A stretch of 64,000 nucleotides of DNA from Arthrobacter sp. AL12 (lineage in GTDB: Bacteria > Actinomycetota > Actinomycetes > Actinomycetales > Micrococcaceae), in the NCBI RefSeq assembly GCF_029960645.1, contig NZ_JASBQY010000008.1, forward strand, positions 62,001-126,000, given 5' to 3'. Below the pieces are notes generated by a model. That model did no database searches, had not been told where the DNA came from, and saw only the letters and a program-made list of their open reading frames with translations. The position numbers and the translations under genes were made by a program. Numbering within the stretch: position 1 is the stretch's first letter; the number at the start of each line of letters is the position of its first letter. Positions 1 through 8,564 of the stretch are shown here, in pieces.

Positions 1-775
1 ACGGCAGACGGAGGGGAAACCAAGCGCCATGTTCCCGCGGATCAGGATCACCGACCTGCTAAGAAGTTGATGGTTGGACAGGGTTCACCCGCCACTTCAC
101 TAGCCTCAAATCCGGCCATCCCTCCAAAGACAAACAACTCCTGCTCACCGCGATCCTGGCCGACGGAATCACCTTGGGGCTGACGAAGATGGCCGAATCC
201 TGCACCGGCGTCACCCACGCCCAGCTGGACCGCCACTAACCCTCTGACGTCCGCGACGAACCTACAGCGCAGCCCTCGCGGACCTGGTTAATACCCAGCA
301 CGGCCACCCCTTCGCCGCACAATTGGGCGACGGGACCACCTCCTTTTCGGACGGACAGGGTTTCCGGGTCGGCAGCAAAGCTGAATCCACCGGGCATGTG
401 AACCCAAATACGGTGCCGAGCCAGGACGGCTGATCTACACGCGCGTCTCGGACCAGTACTCGCCCTACTGGTTCGCGCCCCGGATCCGCAACATCGGCGA
501 TATCCGTCACACACACCCACCAACGATTCGGGACCTGCCACGTTGACGCCGCTTCGGCGGGACCATCAATACAAAACGATTGCTCTGCATTGGGATGACA
601 TTGGCCCCACCATCACCACTCTCGATAGGGACGGGAACGCCACAGCCCCCTGCTGCAGTTCCGCTCGCCTCTGGGCTGGGAATACATCAACCCGACCGGC
701 GCCTACACCTCGCCCCGCGCCAACCAGGTTAAACCCGGCAGATACAGGCCACTACGACGCCCGGCAAATCCTTAG
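1..775 (+). pseudogene. Tn3-family transposase remnant
   Basis: The conserved C-terminal half of a Tn3-type DDE transposase can be read only by jumping between frames. Recognisable pieces, in order, are a segment around ITDLL then [20 protein letters not shown] (about 50-110), [20 protein letters not shown] (about 140-200), the catalytic-region segment ending [20 protein letters not shown] (about 340-470), [10 protein letters not shown] (about 475-505) and a terminal piece SPLGWEYINPTGAY (about 668-715) ending at TAG 773-775. Several frameshifts and stops lie between them. Residues that normally separate the SDQY and FAPRI segments are missing, so there are internal deletions as well. The 5' half lies outside the window. 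It cannot be functional. No terminal inverted repeat was identified downstream. Confidence 0.8.
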
Positions 776-890
776 AGTCGGAGATTTCGCTTTTTCACAA
801 GGCACCCCTTTCGTGACTATTCCTTTTACAATGGATAGTTTGATTTTTAGACTGGATGAGTATTTAAGCAATGAATGTTGTTTTTAGAGC

Positions 891-903
891 TAGGCTGACT
901 TCA
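891..903 (+). promoter_or_regulatory. candidate leaderless promoter of the COG2345 regulator
   Basis: TAGGCT at 891-896 is followed by exactly six bases and then ATG at 903. No Shine-Dalgarno sequence is visible, so transcription would start on or next to the start codon. No good -35 box is seen. The surrounding 780-900 is markedly AT-rich compared with the rest of the window. Confidence 0.4.
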
Positions 904-1646
904 TGATCCGAGCCCCGTGGAAGCGCAGGATTGCGGCCCTGGCCTCGCTGGGTGACGAGAGCCGCCGGAAGCTGTTCGACTTCGTCGCCTCGACCGGGTG
1001 CGCCGTCAGCCGCGATGACGCCGCCGGCGCCCTCGGCCTCCCCAGAAGCACGGCTTCCTTCCAGCTGGACCGGCTGGTGCACGACGGTCTCCTGGCCGTG
1101 GAGTTCCGGAAGCTGGGCGGCAGGGGAGGGCCCGGTTCAGGCCGCCCGTCCAAGCTCTATCTGGCAGCGGTCCGGGAGGTCGCGGCCTCCGTGCCGGACC
1201 GGAACTACGATCTGGCCGCCGAACTGCTCGTCTCGGCCATCGAGGAGTCAATGGCCGGCGGCGGTACCGCTCGCGACGCGCTGGTGCGCACGGCCTACGC
1301 GCGGGGGGAGTCCGCCGCCCGCGCCGCGGGCGCGGTGGCTGGGCCGGCGGATCCAGGGGCAACAGTCGGGGGAGACGCGTTCGCAGGATTCCTCGCCGCG
1401 GAAGGCTACCGTCCCGAGGACGACGGCGCCGGTGGCTTGGTGCTGCTCAACTGCCCCTTCCACCGGATCGCCGAAGGCCACGCCAACGTGGTCTGCGCCA
1501 TGAACGGGGCGTTCCTGGCCGGGGCCGCGGCAGGCTGCGGCATCGACCCGGACCGGGTCCAGGCCCTTGCCATCAACGACCTCCGCGCGGACGGAACCGC
1601 GCAGCGGTCGCAGTGCTGCGCCCGGATCAGGCCCCAGGAACCCTGA
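903..1646 (+). CDS. COG2345/SufR-like HTH transcriptional regulator
   Basis: This 247-residue protein has an N-terminal winged helix (about 10-90, with a recognition region around LGLPRSTASFQLDRLVHDGLL). Its C-terminal half is typical of the COG2345 family, with the hallmark LNCPFHRIAEGH (about 182-193). Cysteines at 184, 198 and 238/239 match the pattern that binds a [4Fe-4S] cluster in SufR-type sensors; C33 and C212 are extra. Known SufR proteins repress Fe-S assembly genes. Here the cysteine desulfurase lies about 1 kb downstream across a divergent exporter gene, which makes it a plausible but unproven target. The gene converges on the EamA gene with a gap of only two bases. The DNA-binding family is well supported; the iron-sulfur role is inferred. 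Confidence 0.75.
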   Translation: MIRAPWKRRIAALASLGDESRRKLFDFVASTGCAVSRDDAAGALGLPRSTASFQLDRLVHDGLLAVEFRKLGGRGGPGSGRPSKLYLAAVREVAASVPDRNYDLAAELLVSAIEESMAGGGTARDALVRTAYARGESAARAAGAVAGPADPGATVGGDAFAGFLAAEGYRPEDDGAGGLVLLNCPFHRIAEGHANVVCAMNGAFLAGAAAGCGIDPDRVQALAINDLRADGTAQRSQCCARIRPQEP

Positions 1647-1648
1647 GC

Positions 1649-2545
1649 CTAGGCGGCAAGGCGTGGCGCGGCTGCCACTGCGGGTTTCGGCTGCCCGTTC
1701 CGACCGGTCAGCAGCACCCCCGCGATCACCAGGACGCCGCCGGCGATCTGGACGAGGGCGAGCGGCGTTCCCAGTGTCACGGTGATGACCGCCGTAAACA
1801 CAACGATCAGGTTGAGGTAGTTCCCGGCCGTCCCGGGCGGGGTGGTCTTGAGGGCGATGTTCCAGAGCAGGTAGGCACCCAGCGAGGGGAAGACGACGAT
1901 GTACGCCAGCGACCAGGCTTCGGACGGCGTCTCCGGAAGTCGCACATCCAGCGCGAGGGCTAAGGGCGCCAGCGTGATTGCCGCCATCGCCACCTGCACG
2001 GCGGTGGCTGTGATGGCGGGGACGCCCAGCCTGCGGGCGATGATCGTGTAGAGGCCCCAGACGATGATCGCGCCGATCATCATGAGTTCACCCAGATTGA
2101 GGGAAAAACTCAGCGCACGCTGCAGCTCGCCGCGGGTCAGCACCAGCAGCACGCCCAGCAGGCCGAGGCAGATGCCGAGCCAGCCCAGCCGCGTGGTCCT
2201 CTCTCCGAGCAGAACGATGGCCAGCACAACGATCAGGGCCGGGTTGGCCGCCGTGATCAGGGCGGCGTTCACGGCGGAAGTGTGGCCGAGCGCCCCGTAC
2301 AGCAGGAGCGTGTACCCGCTCATGCCGAGCACGCTCAGGAGCAGCAGCGCCGGCCAGCGGCGCAGGACGGCGCCCCAGTCGGGTTTCTCCACGAACTGGG
2401 CCAGCAGCAGCAGCGGCACGGCGGCCAGTGTCCAGCGCCAGAACGTCAGGTCAAGAGGGGTCATCGAGGCGACGGCGGCCTGGCCGACGATGAAATTCCC
2501 GGCCCAGAACAGCGTGGCCAGGACCAGGTACAGGGACGCTTTCAC
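1649..2545 (-). CDS. EamA/DMT-family transporter
   Basis: The 298-residue protein has about ten hydrophobic helices in two homologous halves, the layout of the drug/metabolite transporter (EamA) family. The N-terminal segment (YLVLATLFWAGNFIVGQA) and the second-half segment ending near IVVFPSLGAYLLWNIALK are characteristic. Family members export amino acids or other small metabolites; the substrate cannot be read from sequence. Translation starts at GTG 2545, six bases after a TAGATT box and without a ribosome-binding site. It is divergent from the cysteine desulfurase and convergent with the upstream regulator gene. Confidence 0.8.
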   Translation of the reverse strand: MKASLYLVLATLFWAGNFIVGQAAVASMTPLDLTFWRWTLAAVPLLLLAQFVEKPDWGAVLRRWPALLLLSVLGMSGYTLLLYGALGHTSAVNAALITAANPALIVVLAIVLLGERTTRLGWLGICLGLLGVLLVLTRGELQRALSFSLNLGELMMIGAIIVWGLYTIIARRLGVPAITATAVQVAMAAITLAPLALALDVRLPETPSEAWSLAYIVVFPSLGAYLLWNIALKTTPPGTAGNYLNLIVVFTAVITVTLGTPLALVQIAGGVLVIAGVLLTGRNGQPKPAVAAAPRLAA

Positions 2546-2557
2546 CGCTCGAATCTA
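2545..2557 (-). promoter_or_regulatory. candidate leaderless promoter of the EamA gene
   Basis: On the minus strand TAGATT (2557-2552) is followed by six bases and the GTG start at 2545. There is no Shine-Dalgarno sequence. It sits back-to-back with a similar promoter for the cysteine desulfurase, leaving about 26 bp between the two -10 boxes. Confidence 0.45.
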
Positions 2558-2583
2558 CACCAGTGCCCTGGGGCGCCCGCAGG

Positions 2584-2596
2584 TAGAATTGCCCTG
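2584..2596 (+). promoter_or_regulatory. candidate leaderless promoter of the cysteine desulfurase gene
   Basis: TAGAAT at 2584-2589 is followed by six bases and GTG at 2596. No Shine-Dalgarno sequence and no clear -35 box are visible. Confidence 0.5.
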
Positions 2597-3828
2597 TGCC
2601 TGTCTACCTTGATCATGCTGCCACCACCACCCTCGCCCCGGAGGCCCTGGCTGCGCTGACGCGCGAACTGGCCCGGACCGGCAACCCGTCCTCACTGCAC
2701 GGATCCGGCCGCCGCGCCAGGCGCGCCGTCGAGGACGCCCGGGAGGTGCTGGCGGCCGCGGCCGGGGCGCATCCCTCCGAAGTCATCTTCACTTCTGGCG
2801 GGACCGAAGCGGACAACCTCGCCGTCAAGGGCCTGTACTGGGCCCGGCGCGACGGGGACCCGGCCCGTACCCGCGTCCTGTGCTCCGCCGTCGAGCACCA
2901 CGCCGTGCTGGACACCGTCGAATGGCTCGGGCGGCACGAGGGTGCCGAGGTCTGCTGGCTGCCGGCGGACGCCGACGGCGTCGTCGACCTCGCCGTGCTG
3001 GCGGCGGAGCTCTCCCGGGATCCGGCGTCGATCGCCCTGGTCACGGTGATGTGGGCCAACAACGAAGTCGGCACCCTCCAGCCCATCGCGGAGATCGTCG
3101 CACTGGCGCACCGGGCCGGCGTCCCCGTCCACTCCGACGCGGTCCAGGCGTTCGGCTCGGTGCCCGTGGATTTCCGTGCCAGCGGACTTGACGCCATGTC
3201 CATCTCCGGGCACAAGATCGGCGGCCCGGTCGGCGTCGGGGCGCTCCTGCTGGGCCGGGCCGTGAAACTGACCCCCGTCCAGCACGGCGGGGGACAGGAA
3301 CGCGACGTCCGCTCCGGAACCCTCGACACCGCCGCGGTTGCGGCGTTTGCCGCGGCCGCCGAAGCCGTCACGGCCAACCTTCCGGAGGAAGCAGCGCGCA
3401 TCGCCGCGCTCCGGGATCGGCTGATCGACGGCGTCCGCGCAGCCGTGCCCGACGCCGTCCTGCGCGGGGCTCCCGGCGCGGGACGGCTGCCGGGCAATGC
3501 CCACTTCACCTTCCCCGGCTGCGAAGGCGACTCCCTGCTGTTCCTGCTGGATCTGGCCGGAGTGGAATCCTCCACGGGATCGGCCTGCACCGCGGGGGTT
3601 CCCCGGCCGTCCCATGTGTTGCTGGCGATGGGACTGGACGAGGACACCGCCCGGGGCGCCCAGCGCTTCAGCCTCGGCCATACCTCCACCGGGACCGACG
3701 TCGAGGCCCTGCTGGCCGCCCTGCCCGGCGCCTTCGCCCGCGCCCGCCAGGCCGGCATGGCCGGGCACGAATCCAGCATCCAGACCGCCGGAACGGTCGC
3801 CCGCCACGCCGCCGGCGGCACAAACTAG
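2596..3828 (+). CDS. cysteine desulfurase (NifS/IscS family)
   Basis: The 410-residue PLP-dependent enzyme should remove sulfur from L-cysteine as an enzyme-bound persulfide, giving alanine. It opens with YLDHAATT, carries SGGTEADN (PLP phosphate contact), the PLP lysine in [10 protein letters not shown] (K207), and the persulfide cysteine in STGSACTAG (C331). The mobile loop is IscS-like and long, fitting direct sulfur transfer to partner proteins. A divergent regulator with candidate Fe-S cysteines lies upstream and mnmA, a classic sulfur acceptor, lies 1.5 kb downstream. The probable role is therefore tRNA thiolation and/or Fe-S assembly. The start is GTG 2596, apparently leaderless. It converges on the reductase gene with a 15 bp gap. 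Confidence 0.92.
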   Translation: MPVYLDHAATTTLAPEALAALTRELARTGNPSSLHGSGRRARRAVEDAREVLAAAAGAHPSEVIFTSGGTEADNLAVKGLYWARRDGDPARTRVLCSAVEHHAVLDTVEWLGRHEGAEVCWLPADADGVVDLAVLAAELSRDPASIALVTVMWANNEVGTLQPIAEIVALAHRAGVPVHSDAVQAFGSVPVDFRASGLDAMSISGHKIGGPVGVGALLLGRAVKLTPVQHGGGQERDVRSGTLDTAAVAAFAAAAEAVTANLPEEAARIAALRDRLIDGVRAAVPDAVLRGAPGAGRLPGNAHFTFPGCEGDSLLFLLDLAGVESSTGSACTAGVPRPSHVLLAMGLDEDTARGAQRFSLGHTSTGTDVEALLAALPGAFARARQAGMAGHESSIQTAGTVARHAAGGTN

Positions 3829-3843
3829 GCGGGCCAGGCGCCG

Positions 3844-5091
3844 TCAGGCTTCCGGCAGGAGCCGGTCCAGCGGGACGTCGGGGTCAGCGAGGGCCCCGGG
3901 GCTCACGGGCATTTTCGCTGAAATGAGTTGCCTGATGGTCTTTTGGGGCTTGGCGGACCGGGGCCAGTTCACGCTCATTCCCGCAACCACCCGGCCCTCG
4001 CGCTGCCAGAAGGCGAAGAACTCCTTCTCCTCGAGCGAACCGCGGATCGTGGGCGGGCCGGCGGTGAGTGTCGGGAAGCCGGAGTACTCCATGCTGACGT
4101 CGAACTGGTCGGTGTAGAAGTAAGGGACCGTGTCCAGCTCGGCGTCCAGGCCGAGCATGGCCCTGGCCGCCACCTTGCCGCCGTTGAGGGCATTGGACCA
4201 GTGCTCGCTGCGGTGGTGCTCGCCGGTGAAGGGATGCAGGGCGTTGGCGACGTCGCCGGCGGCAAAGATACCGGGCGCGGAGGTCCGCAGCGAGGGGTCC
4301 GTGAGGATGCCGTTGTGTACCGTGATGCCCGCCGCCTCGGCCAGCGAAACCTCAGGGACCACGCCCACGGCGATGATCACCAGATCCGCGGGCAGGACTT
4401 CCCCGGCATCCGTGACCACCCCGGTGGCCCGCCCCGATCTTCCCGTGATCCCGGCGGCCGAGGCGGGGAGCCGAAACCGGACGCCGTTTGCCTCATGCAG
4501 CGACCGGAAGAAACCGCCCAGCTCGGGGCCGATCGCCGCGGCCAGCGGCACGTCCTCCAGCCCCAGCAGGGTGACGGAGTTTCCATAGGCGCTCGCCGCC
4601 GCGGCCAGTTCCATACCGATCCAGCCCGAACCGATCATCACCACGTTCCGGCCGCCGCCGGCCAGCCCGGCGCGGAGTCGAAGGCTGTCATCCACGGTCC
4701 GGAACGTCCCGACTCCCGCCAGGCCGCTGCCGGGCAGCGGAAGCCGCCGCGGACGTGCCCCGGTGGCCAGCAGCAGCGAGCCGTAGCCCAGCGTCCGGCC
4801 GTCCCCGAGCACCACGGTGCGGGCGGCCGGATCGATCCCCGTGACGGTGACGCCCAGCCGCAGTTCGACCCCGTTCTCCGCGTACCAGCCGTCCGGAAGC
4901 ACGGGCAGGGCGTCGTCGTCGGCCTTGCCCAGCAGGTATTCCTTGGACAGCGGCGGGCGCAGGTACGGGTGGTGCGGCTCCTCTGCCAGCAGGATCACCG
5001 GCCCGGCATGCCCTTCGGCGCGGAGGGTCCTGGCCGCGGTGGCGCCGGCGAGTCCTCCGCCCACGATCAGGATGTTCCCGGTGGCCATCAT
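3844..5091 (-). CDS. FAD-dependent NAD(P)H oxidoreductase (ferredoxin-reductase type)
   Basis: The protein (about 415 residues) has the class of BphA4/ferredoxin-reductase-like flavoproteins. An N-terminal FAD dinucleotide fold begins with NILIVGGGLAGATAA, followed by PYLRPPLSKEYL. A central NAD(P)H fold carries VVMIGSGWIGMELAAAAS, and the second FAD contact is near GIFAAGDVAN. The C-terminal region resembles the reductase C-terminal domain. Such proteins pass electrons from NAD(P)H to ferredoxins, rubredoxins or thiols; the partner is unknown. The ATG at 5091 is preferred because AGGA lies nine bases upstream; the ATG at 5088 and one at 5118 are alternatives. Three direct repeats lie just upstream of the gene and may control it. 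Confidence 0.85.
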   Translation of the reverse strand: MMATGNILIVGGGLAGATAARTLRAEGHAGPVILLAEEPHHPYLRPPLSKEYLLGKADDDALPVLPDGWYAENGVELRLGVTVTGIDPAARTVVLGDGRTLGYGSLLLATGARPRRLPLPGSGLAGVGTFRTVDDSLRLRAGLAGGGRNVVMIGSGWIGMELAAAASAYGNSVTLLGLEDVPLAAAIGPELGGFFRSLHEANGVRFRLPASAAGITGRSGRATGVVTDAGEVLPADLVIIAVGVVPEVSLAEAAGITVHNGILTDPSLRTSAPGIFAAGDVANALHPFTGEHHRSEHWSNALNGGKVAARAMLGLDAELDTVPYFYTDQFDVSMEYSGFPTLTAGPPTIRGSLEEKEFFAFWQREGRVVAGMSVNWPRSAKPQKTIRQLISAKMPVSPGALADPDVPLDRLLPEA

Positions 5092-5138
5092 GCGCTCGGT
5101 TCCTGCGGCCGCCGGCACAACCGGGGCACCGCGTTGCT

Positions 5139-5189
5139 CGTAGTGAACCTAAAACTCGTAGTGAATCTAATACCGTAGTGAATCCAAAC
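5139..5189. repeat. three direct repeats, candidate operator of the reductase gene
   Basis: Plus-strand copies begin at 5139, 5157 and 5174 and share CGTAGTGAAYCYAA. They are spaced 18 and 17 bp apart and lie in AT-rich DNA 50-100 bp upstream of the minus-strand reductase start. On the minus strand the unit reads TTRGRTTCACTACG. Regular spacing and intergenic position suggest a binding site for an oligomeric regulator. The regulator is not identified. Confidence 0.55.
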
Positions 5190-5252
5190 AGCATAAAATC
5201 TAAAATTGCTATTTTTGACTTTAGAAGCGGCGGCCCGGGCCGTCAAGGTCTT

Positions 5253-5282
5253 TTGGGTGAGAATTCGGCGTGGCGATAGACT
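5253..5282 (+). promoter_or_regulatory. possible mnmA promoter
   Basis: TTGGGT (5253-5258) and TAGACT (5277-5282) are separated by 18 bases and lie about 80 bp before the mnmA start. This is a motif match only. Confidence 0.3.
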
Positions 5283-5364
5283 GGTGCGTCAGGCATTGTG
5301 TTAGTCCCTGCGTCCAGCAGCGGCAGGTGCCGGCACCTGCCCCCGAACCCCAAAGAAAGTCAGT

Positions 5365-6489
5365 ATGCGAGTTCTTGCAGCCATGAGCGGCGGCGTCGAT
5401 TCCGCCGTTGCCGCAGCCCGCGCCGTCGAGGCGGGACACGACGTCGTCGGCGTCCACCTTGCGCTGTCCCGGATGCCGGGCACCCTGCGCACCGGCAGCC
5501 GCGGCTGCTGCACGATCGAGGACTCCCGTGACGCCTGGCGGGCATGCGACGTGCTCGGGATTCCCTACTACGTCTGGGACTTCTCGGAACGCTTTAAGGA
5601 AGACGTCGTCCAGGACTTCATCGACGAATACGCCGCCGGACGCACCCCCAACCCCTGCATGCGCTGCAACGAACGGATCAAGTTCGCCGCGCTGCTGGAA
5701 AAGGCGATAGCCCTGGGGTTCGACGCCGTCTGCACCGGCCACTACGCCAAGGTGATCAACGACGCGGAGGGCAACCCCGAGCTGCACCGCGCCGCGGACT
5801 GGGCCAAGGACCAGAGCTACGTCCTCGGCGTGCTCACCCACGAGCAGCTCAAGCACTGCATGTTCCCGCTCGCGGATACCCCGTCCAAGGCCGAGGTCCG
5901 CGCCGAAGCGGAACGCCGCGGCCTGTCGGTGGCCAACAAGCCGGACAGCCACGACATCTGCTTCATCCCGGACGGCGACACCGCCGGCTGGCTGGCCGAG
6001 AAGATCGAGATGACCACCGGCGACATCGTGGACGAGTCCGGCGCGAAGGTCGGCGAGCATCCCGGCGCCAACGCGTTCACGGTCGGCCAGCGCCGCGGGC
6101 TTAAGCTGGGCACCCCCGCCGCCGACGGCAAGCCGCGCTTCGTGCTGGAAATACGGCCCAAGGAGAACAAGGTGGTCGTGGGCCCGGAGGCACTCCTGGC
6201 CATCGATGAGATCCGCGGCATCAAGGTCTCCTGGGCCGGGCTGCCGATCGCCGAAGTGGCCACCGGCGAGGACTTCGACTGCTACGCCCAGGTCCGCGCC
6301 CACGGCGACCCTGTGCCCGCCACGGCACGGATGGAACGCGCAGCGGGTGCCGGCGAGCTTGTTGTGACGCTGACGGAGCCCCTGCGTGGCGTCGCCCCCG
6401 GCCAGACGGTGGTGCTGTACCAGGGCAGCCGGGTGCTGGGCCAGGCCACCATCGATGCGGCGCGTTCCCTGCAGCGGGCCGCACTCTAG
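5365..6489 (+). CDS. mnmA: tRNA-specific 2-thiouridylase
   Basis: MnmA (374 residues, full length) installs the 2-thio group on U34 of tRNAs for Lys, Glu and Gln using ATP and a relayed persulfide. The N-terminal PP-loop [12 protein letters not shown] binds ATP. Cysteines in [13 protein letters not shown] and in [12 protein letters not shown] form the catalytic pair, and CTGHYAK is the conserved substrate-binding loop. The C-terminal third matches the tRNA-binding and beta-barrel domains. In many bacteria it accepts sulfur from an IscS-type desulfurase, and one is encoded 1.5 kb away on the same strand. A strong terminator follows. Confidence 0.95.
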   Translation: MRVLAAMSGGVDSAVAAARAVEAGHDVVGVHLALSRMPGTLRTGSRGCCTIEDSRDAWRACDVLGIPYYVWDFSERFKEDVVQDFIDEYAAGRTPNPCMRCNERIKFAALLEKAIALGFDAVCTGHYAKVINDAEGNPELHRAADWAKDQSYVLGVLTHEQLKHCMFPLADTPSKAEVRAEAERRGLSVANKPDSHDICFIPDGDTAGWLAEKIEMTTGDIVDESGAKVGEHPGANAFTVGQRRGLKLGTPAADGKPRFVLEIRPKENKVVVGPEALLAIDEIRGIKVSWAGLPIAEVATGEDFDCYAQVRAHGDPVPATARMERAAGAGELVVTLTEPLRGVAPGQTVVLYQGSRVLGQATIDAARSLQRAAL

Positions 6490-6531
6490 ACAGCCCGATA
6501 TCCGGAGGTCGTCCCATGGCCCGTCGAAAGA

Positions 6532-6560
6532 GGCCGCGCACCGTTGGTGCGCGGCCTTTT
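6532..6560 (+). terminator. Rho-independent terminator after mnmA
   Basis: Perfect 11-bp arms (6532-6542 and 6546-6556) with a GTT loop are followed by TTTT. Confidence 0.85.
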
Positions 6561-6660
6561 CCGTCGGTTTCGGGGTGCCGGGGCTGCGCCCGGCCGCCCT
6601 GCCGAATTTCAGGTGGAATTCCTGAAGATAATGGCGAGTTCTGCCCGTTCGTGTAAATTT

Positions 6661-6676
6661 TGTGTCTCATCTCACA
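6661..6676. promoter_or_regulatory. CRP/GlxR-like site upstream of the peptide transporter
   Basis: TGTGT-N6-TCACA matches the CRP-family consensus TGTGA-N6-TCACA at all but one base. Its symmetry extends outward to TTGTG...CACAA. It lies about 130 bp before the binding-protein start, in the 313-bp gap after mnmA that otherwise holds only the mnmA terminator. It suggests cAMP-type or carbon-status control of the operon. Confidence 0.5.
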
Positions 6677-6802
6677 AGATGTAACGATTCACCCAGTGGC
6701 TGTCTGGTTGAATCGAGGCATCAGGACAATGTGCCGCCTCCGAGTCGTCTCAAGTACGTCGGGGCTGCGCTCTCTAGTACTCATCGAACAGAAAGTTCAC
6801 AG

Positions 6803-8431
6803 ATGGCAATCAACAAGAAAGCCCTCAAGAGCGCCATCGCGCTCGTCGGGGTATCCGCCTTTGCGCTGACCGCGTGCACCGGGCCGTCCGGTGGCGGTGG
6901 CGGGTCATCGGCTGCGGCCACGGGCCCGATCTCCTACGGCACCACGGACAAGGTCACGGCCCTGGATCCCGCCGGCGCGTACGACAACGGTTCCTTTATG
7001 GTGATGAACCAGATCTACTCCTTCCTGCTTAACTCGAAGCCGGGCAGTGCCGATCCTGTGCCGGACCTGGCCGAGTCGAGCTCGTTCACTTCGCCCACCG
7101 AATACACGGTCAAGCTCAAGTCTGGACTGAAGTGGGCCAACGGCCACACCCTGGACTCCAAGGACGTCAAGTTCTCCTTTGACCGGCAGACGAAGATCAA
7201 CGATCCCGCCGGCCCCGCAAGCCTGCTGGCCAACGTGGACAGCATTACTGCCCCGGATGCGAACACGGTGGTGTTCAAGCTGAAGCTGGCCAATGACCAG
7301 ACCTTCGCCCAGATCCTCAGCAGCCCTGCCGCGCCGATCGTGGACGACGAAGTCTTCCCGGCCGACAAACTGCTCGACGACGACTCGATCGCCAAGGCGA
7401 AGGCCTTCTACGGCCAGTACACGATCGAAACGTACAAGAAGAACGAGCTGATCAGCTTCAAGGCCTGGCCCGACTACAAAGGCGTGCTGGGCAAGCCGGC
7501 CAACGATGCCGCCACGATCAAGTACTACGCGGATCCCACCAACATGAAGCTGGACATCCAGCAGGGCAACATCGACGTGGCGAACCGCAGCCTCAGCGCG
7601 ACCGACATCGATGACCTGAAGAAGGACTCCAAGGTCAAGGTGAACGTCGGGCCCGGCGGCGAAATCCGCTACATCACGTTCAACTTCGACACCATGCCGT
7701 TCGGCGCCAAGGCCGCCGACGCCGATCCCAAGAAGGCGCTCGCCGTCCGTCAGGGCATCGCCAACCTCGTGGACCGCCAGGCGATCGCGGACCAGGTGTA
7801 CAAGGGCACGTACCTGCCCCTGTACTCCAACGTGCCCAGCGGCTTCCTCGGCGCCAACGAATCGTTCAAGGAAGCCTACGGCGACGCCGGCAAGCCCAGC
7901 CTGGACAAGGCAAAGAAGGTCATGACCGACGCCGGCGTGACCGCCCCGGTGACCCTGAACCTGCAGTACAACCCGGACCACTACGGCAAGTCCTCGGGCG
8001 ACGAATACGCCATGATCAAGGACCAGCTGGAGAAGTCCGGCCTGTTCAAGGTCAACCTGCAGTCCACTGAATGGGTGACCTACAGCAAGGCCAGCAGGGC
8101 CGATGAGTACCCGGAGTTCCAGTTCGGCTGGTTCCCTGACTTCAGCGACGCCGACAACTACCTCACCCCGTTCTTCCCGGAGGGTGGCTTCCTGAAGAAC
8201 CACTACAACAACCCCACCGTCAATGACCTGATCAACAAGCAGCTCACCACCGTGGACAAGAGCGCACGCGAGTCAGCGATCAAGGATGCCCAGAATGCCC
8301 TGGCCAAGGACATTTCGACGCTTCCGTTGCTCCAGGGCGCACAGGTTGCCATTTCCGGCAGCAGTGTCAAGGGTGTCGACACAACCCTCGATGCTTCCTT
8401 CAAGTTCCGTTTGGGAACTGTTTCCAAGTAA
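6803..8431 (+). CDS. peptide ABC transporter substrate-binding lipoprotein
   Basis: This is a family 5 extracellular solute-binding protein (542 residues, normal length). The start at ATG 6803 gives a lipoprotein signal peptide: basic MAINKKALKS, hydrophobic core, and lipobox LTAC. The mature protein begins with a Gly/Ser-rich tether. SBP_bac_5 features include the early LDPAGAYDN stretch, LKWANGHTLDSKDVKFSFDR and the late FQFGWFPDFSDADNYL. It should capture peptides or a similar ligand and deliver them to the permeases encoded next. In-frame codons further upstream would bury the signal peptide and are not used. Confidence 0.9.
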   Translation: MAINKKALKSAIALVGVSAFALTACTGPSGGGGGSSAAATGPISYGTTDKVTALDPAGAYDNGSFMVMNQIYSFLLNSKPGSADPVPDLAESSSFTSPTEYTVKLKSGLKWANGHTLDSKDVKFSFDRQTKINDPAGPASLLANVDSITAPDANTVVFKLKLANDQTFAQILSSPAAPIVDDEVFPADKLLDDDSIAKAKAFYGQYTIETYKKNELISFKAWPDYKGVLGKPANDAATIKYYADPTNMKLDIQQGNIDVANRSLSATDIDDLKKDSKVKVNVGPGGEIRYITFNFDTMPFGAKAADADPKKALAVRQGIANLVDRQAIADQVYKGTYLPLYSNVPSGFLGANESFKEAYGDAGKPSLDKAKKVMTDAGVTAPVTLNLQYNPDHYGKSSGDEYAMIKDQLEKSGLFKVNLQSTEWVTYSKASRADEYPEFQFGWFPDFSDADNYLTPFFPEGGFLKNHYNNPTVNDLINKQLTTVDKSARESAIKDAQNALAKDISTLPLLQGAQVAISGSSVKGVDTTLDASFKFRLGTVSK

Positions 8432-8464
8432 GGCTGCATTCCTGCGGTTCTGACCAGCCTGGGA

Positions 8465-8494
8465 GGCGGGGCGTCCTCGTGGCGCCCCGCCTTT
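8465..8494 (+). terminator. terminator or attenuator between binding protein and permease
   Basis: Nine-base perfect arms (8465-8473, 8483-8491) with a 9-base loop are followed by TTT. Its place inside the operon suggests partial termination, giving more binding protein than membrane components. Confidence 0.7.
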
Positions 8495-8564
8495 CCTGGT
8501 CATTTGCAGCACCAGCAGTTCACGGGGCCGGCCCATGGCCGCGAAAGCAGAATTTTAGGTAGCA

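Noticed and set aside
543..887. Separate 114-codon gene on the plus strand
   Set aside because: Part of it lies over the Tn3 transposase remnant in the wrong frame and the rest is AT-rich intergenic sequence; there is no coherent protein.
6662..6802. In-frame extension of the binding-protein gene upstream of 6803
   Set aside because: It would place 47 polar residues before a perfect lipoprotein signal peptide and overlaps the CRP-like site.
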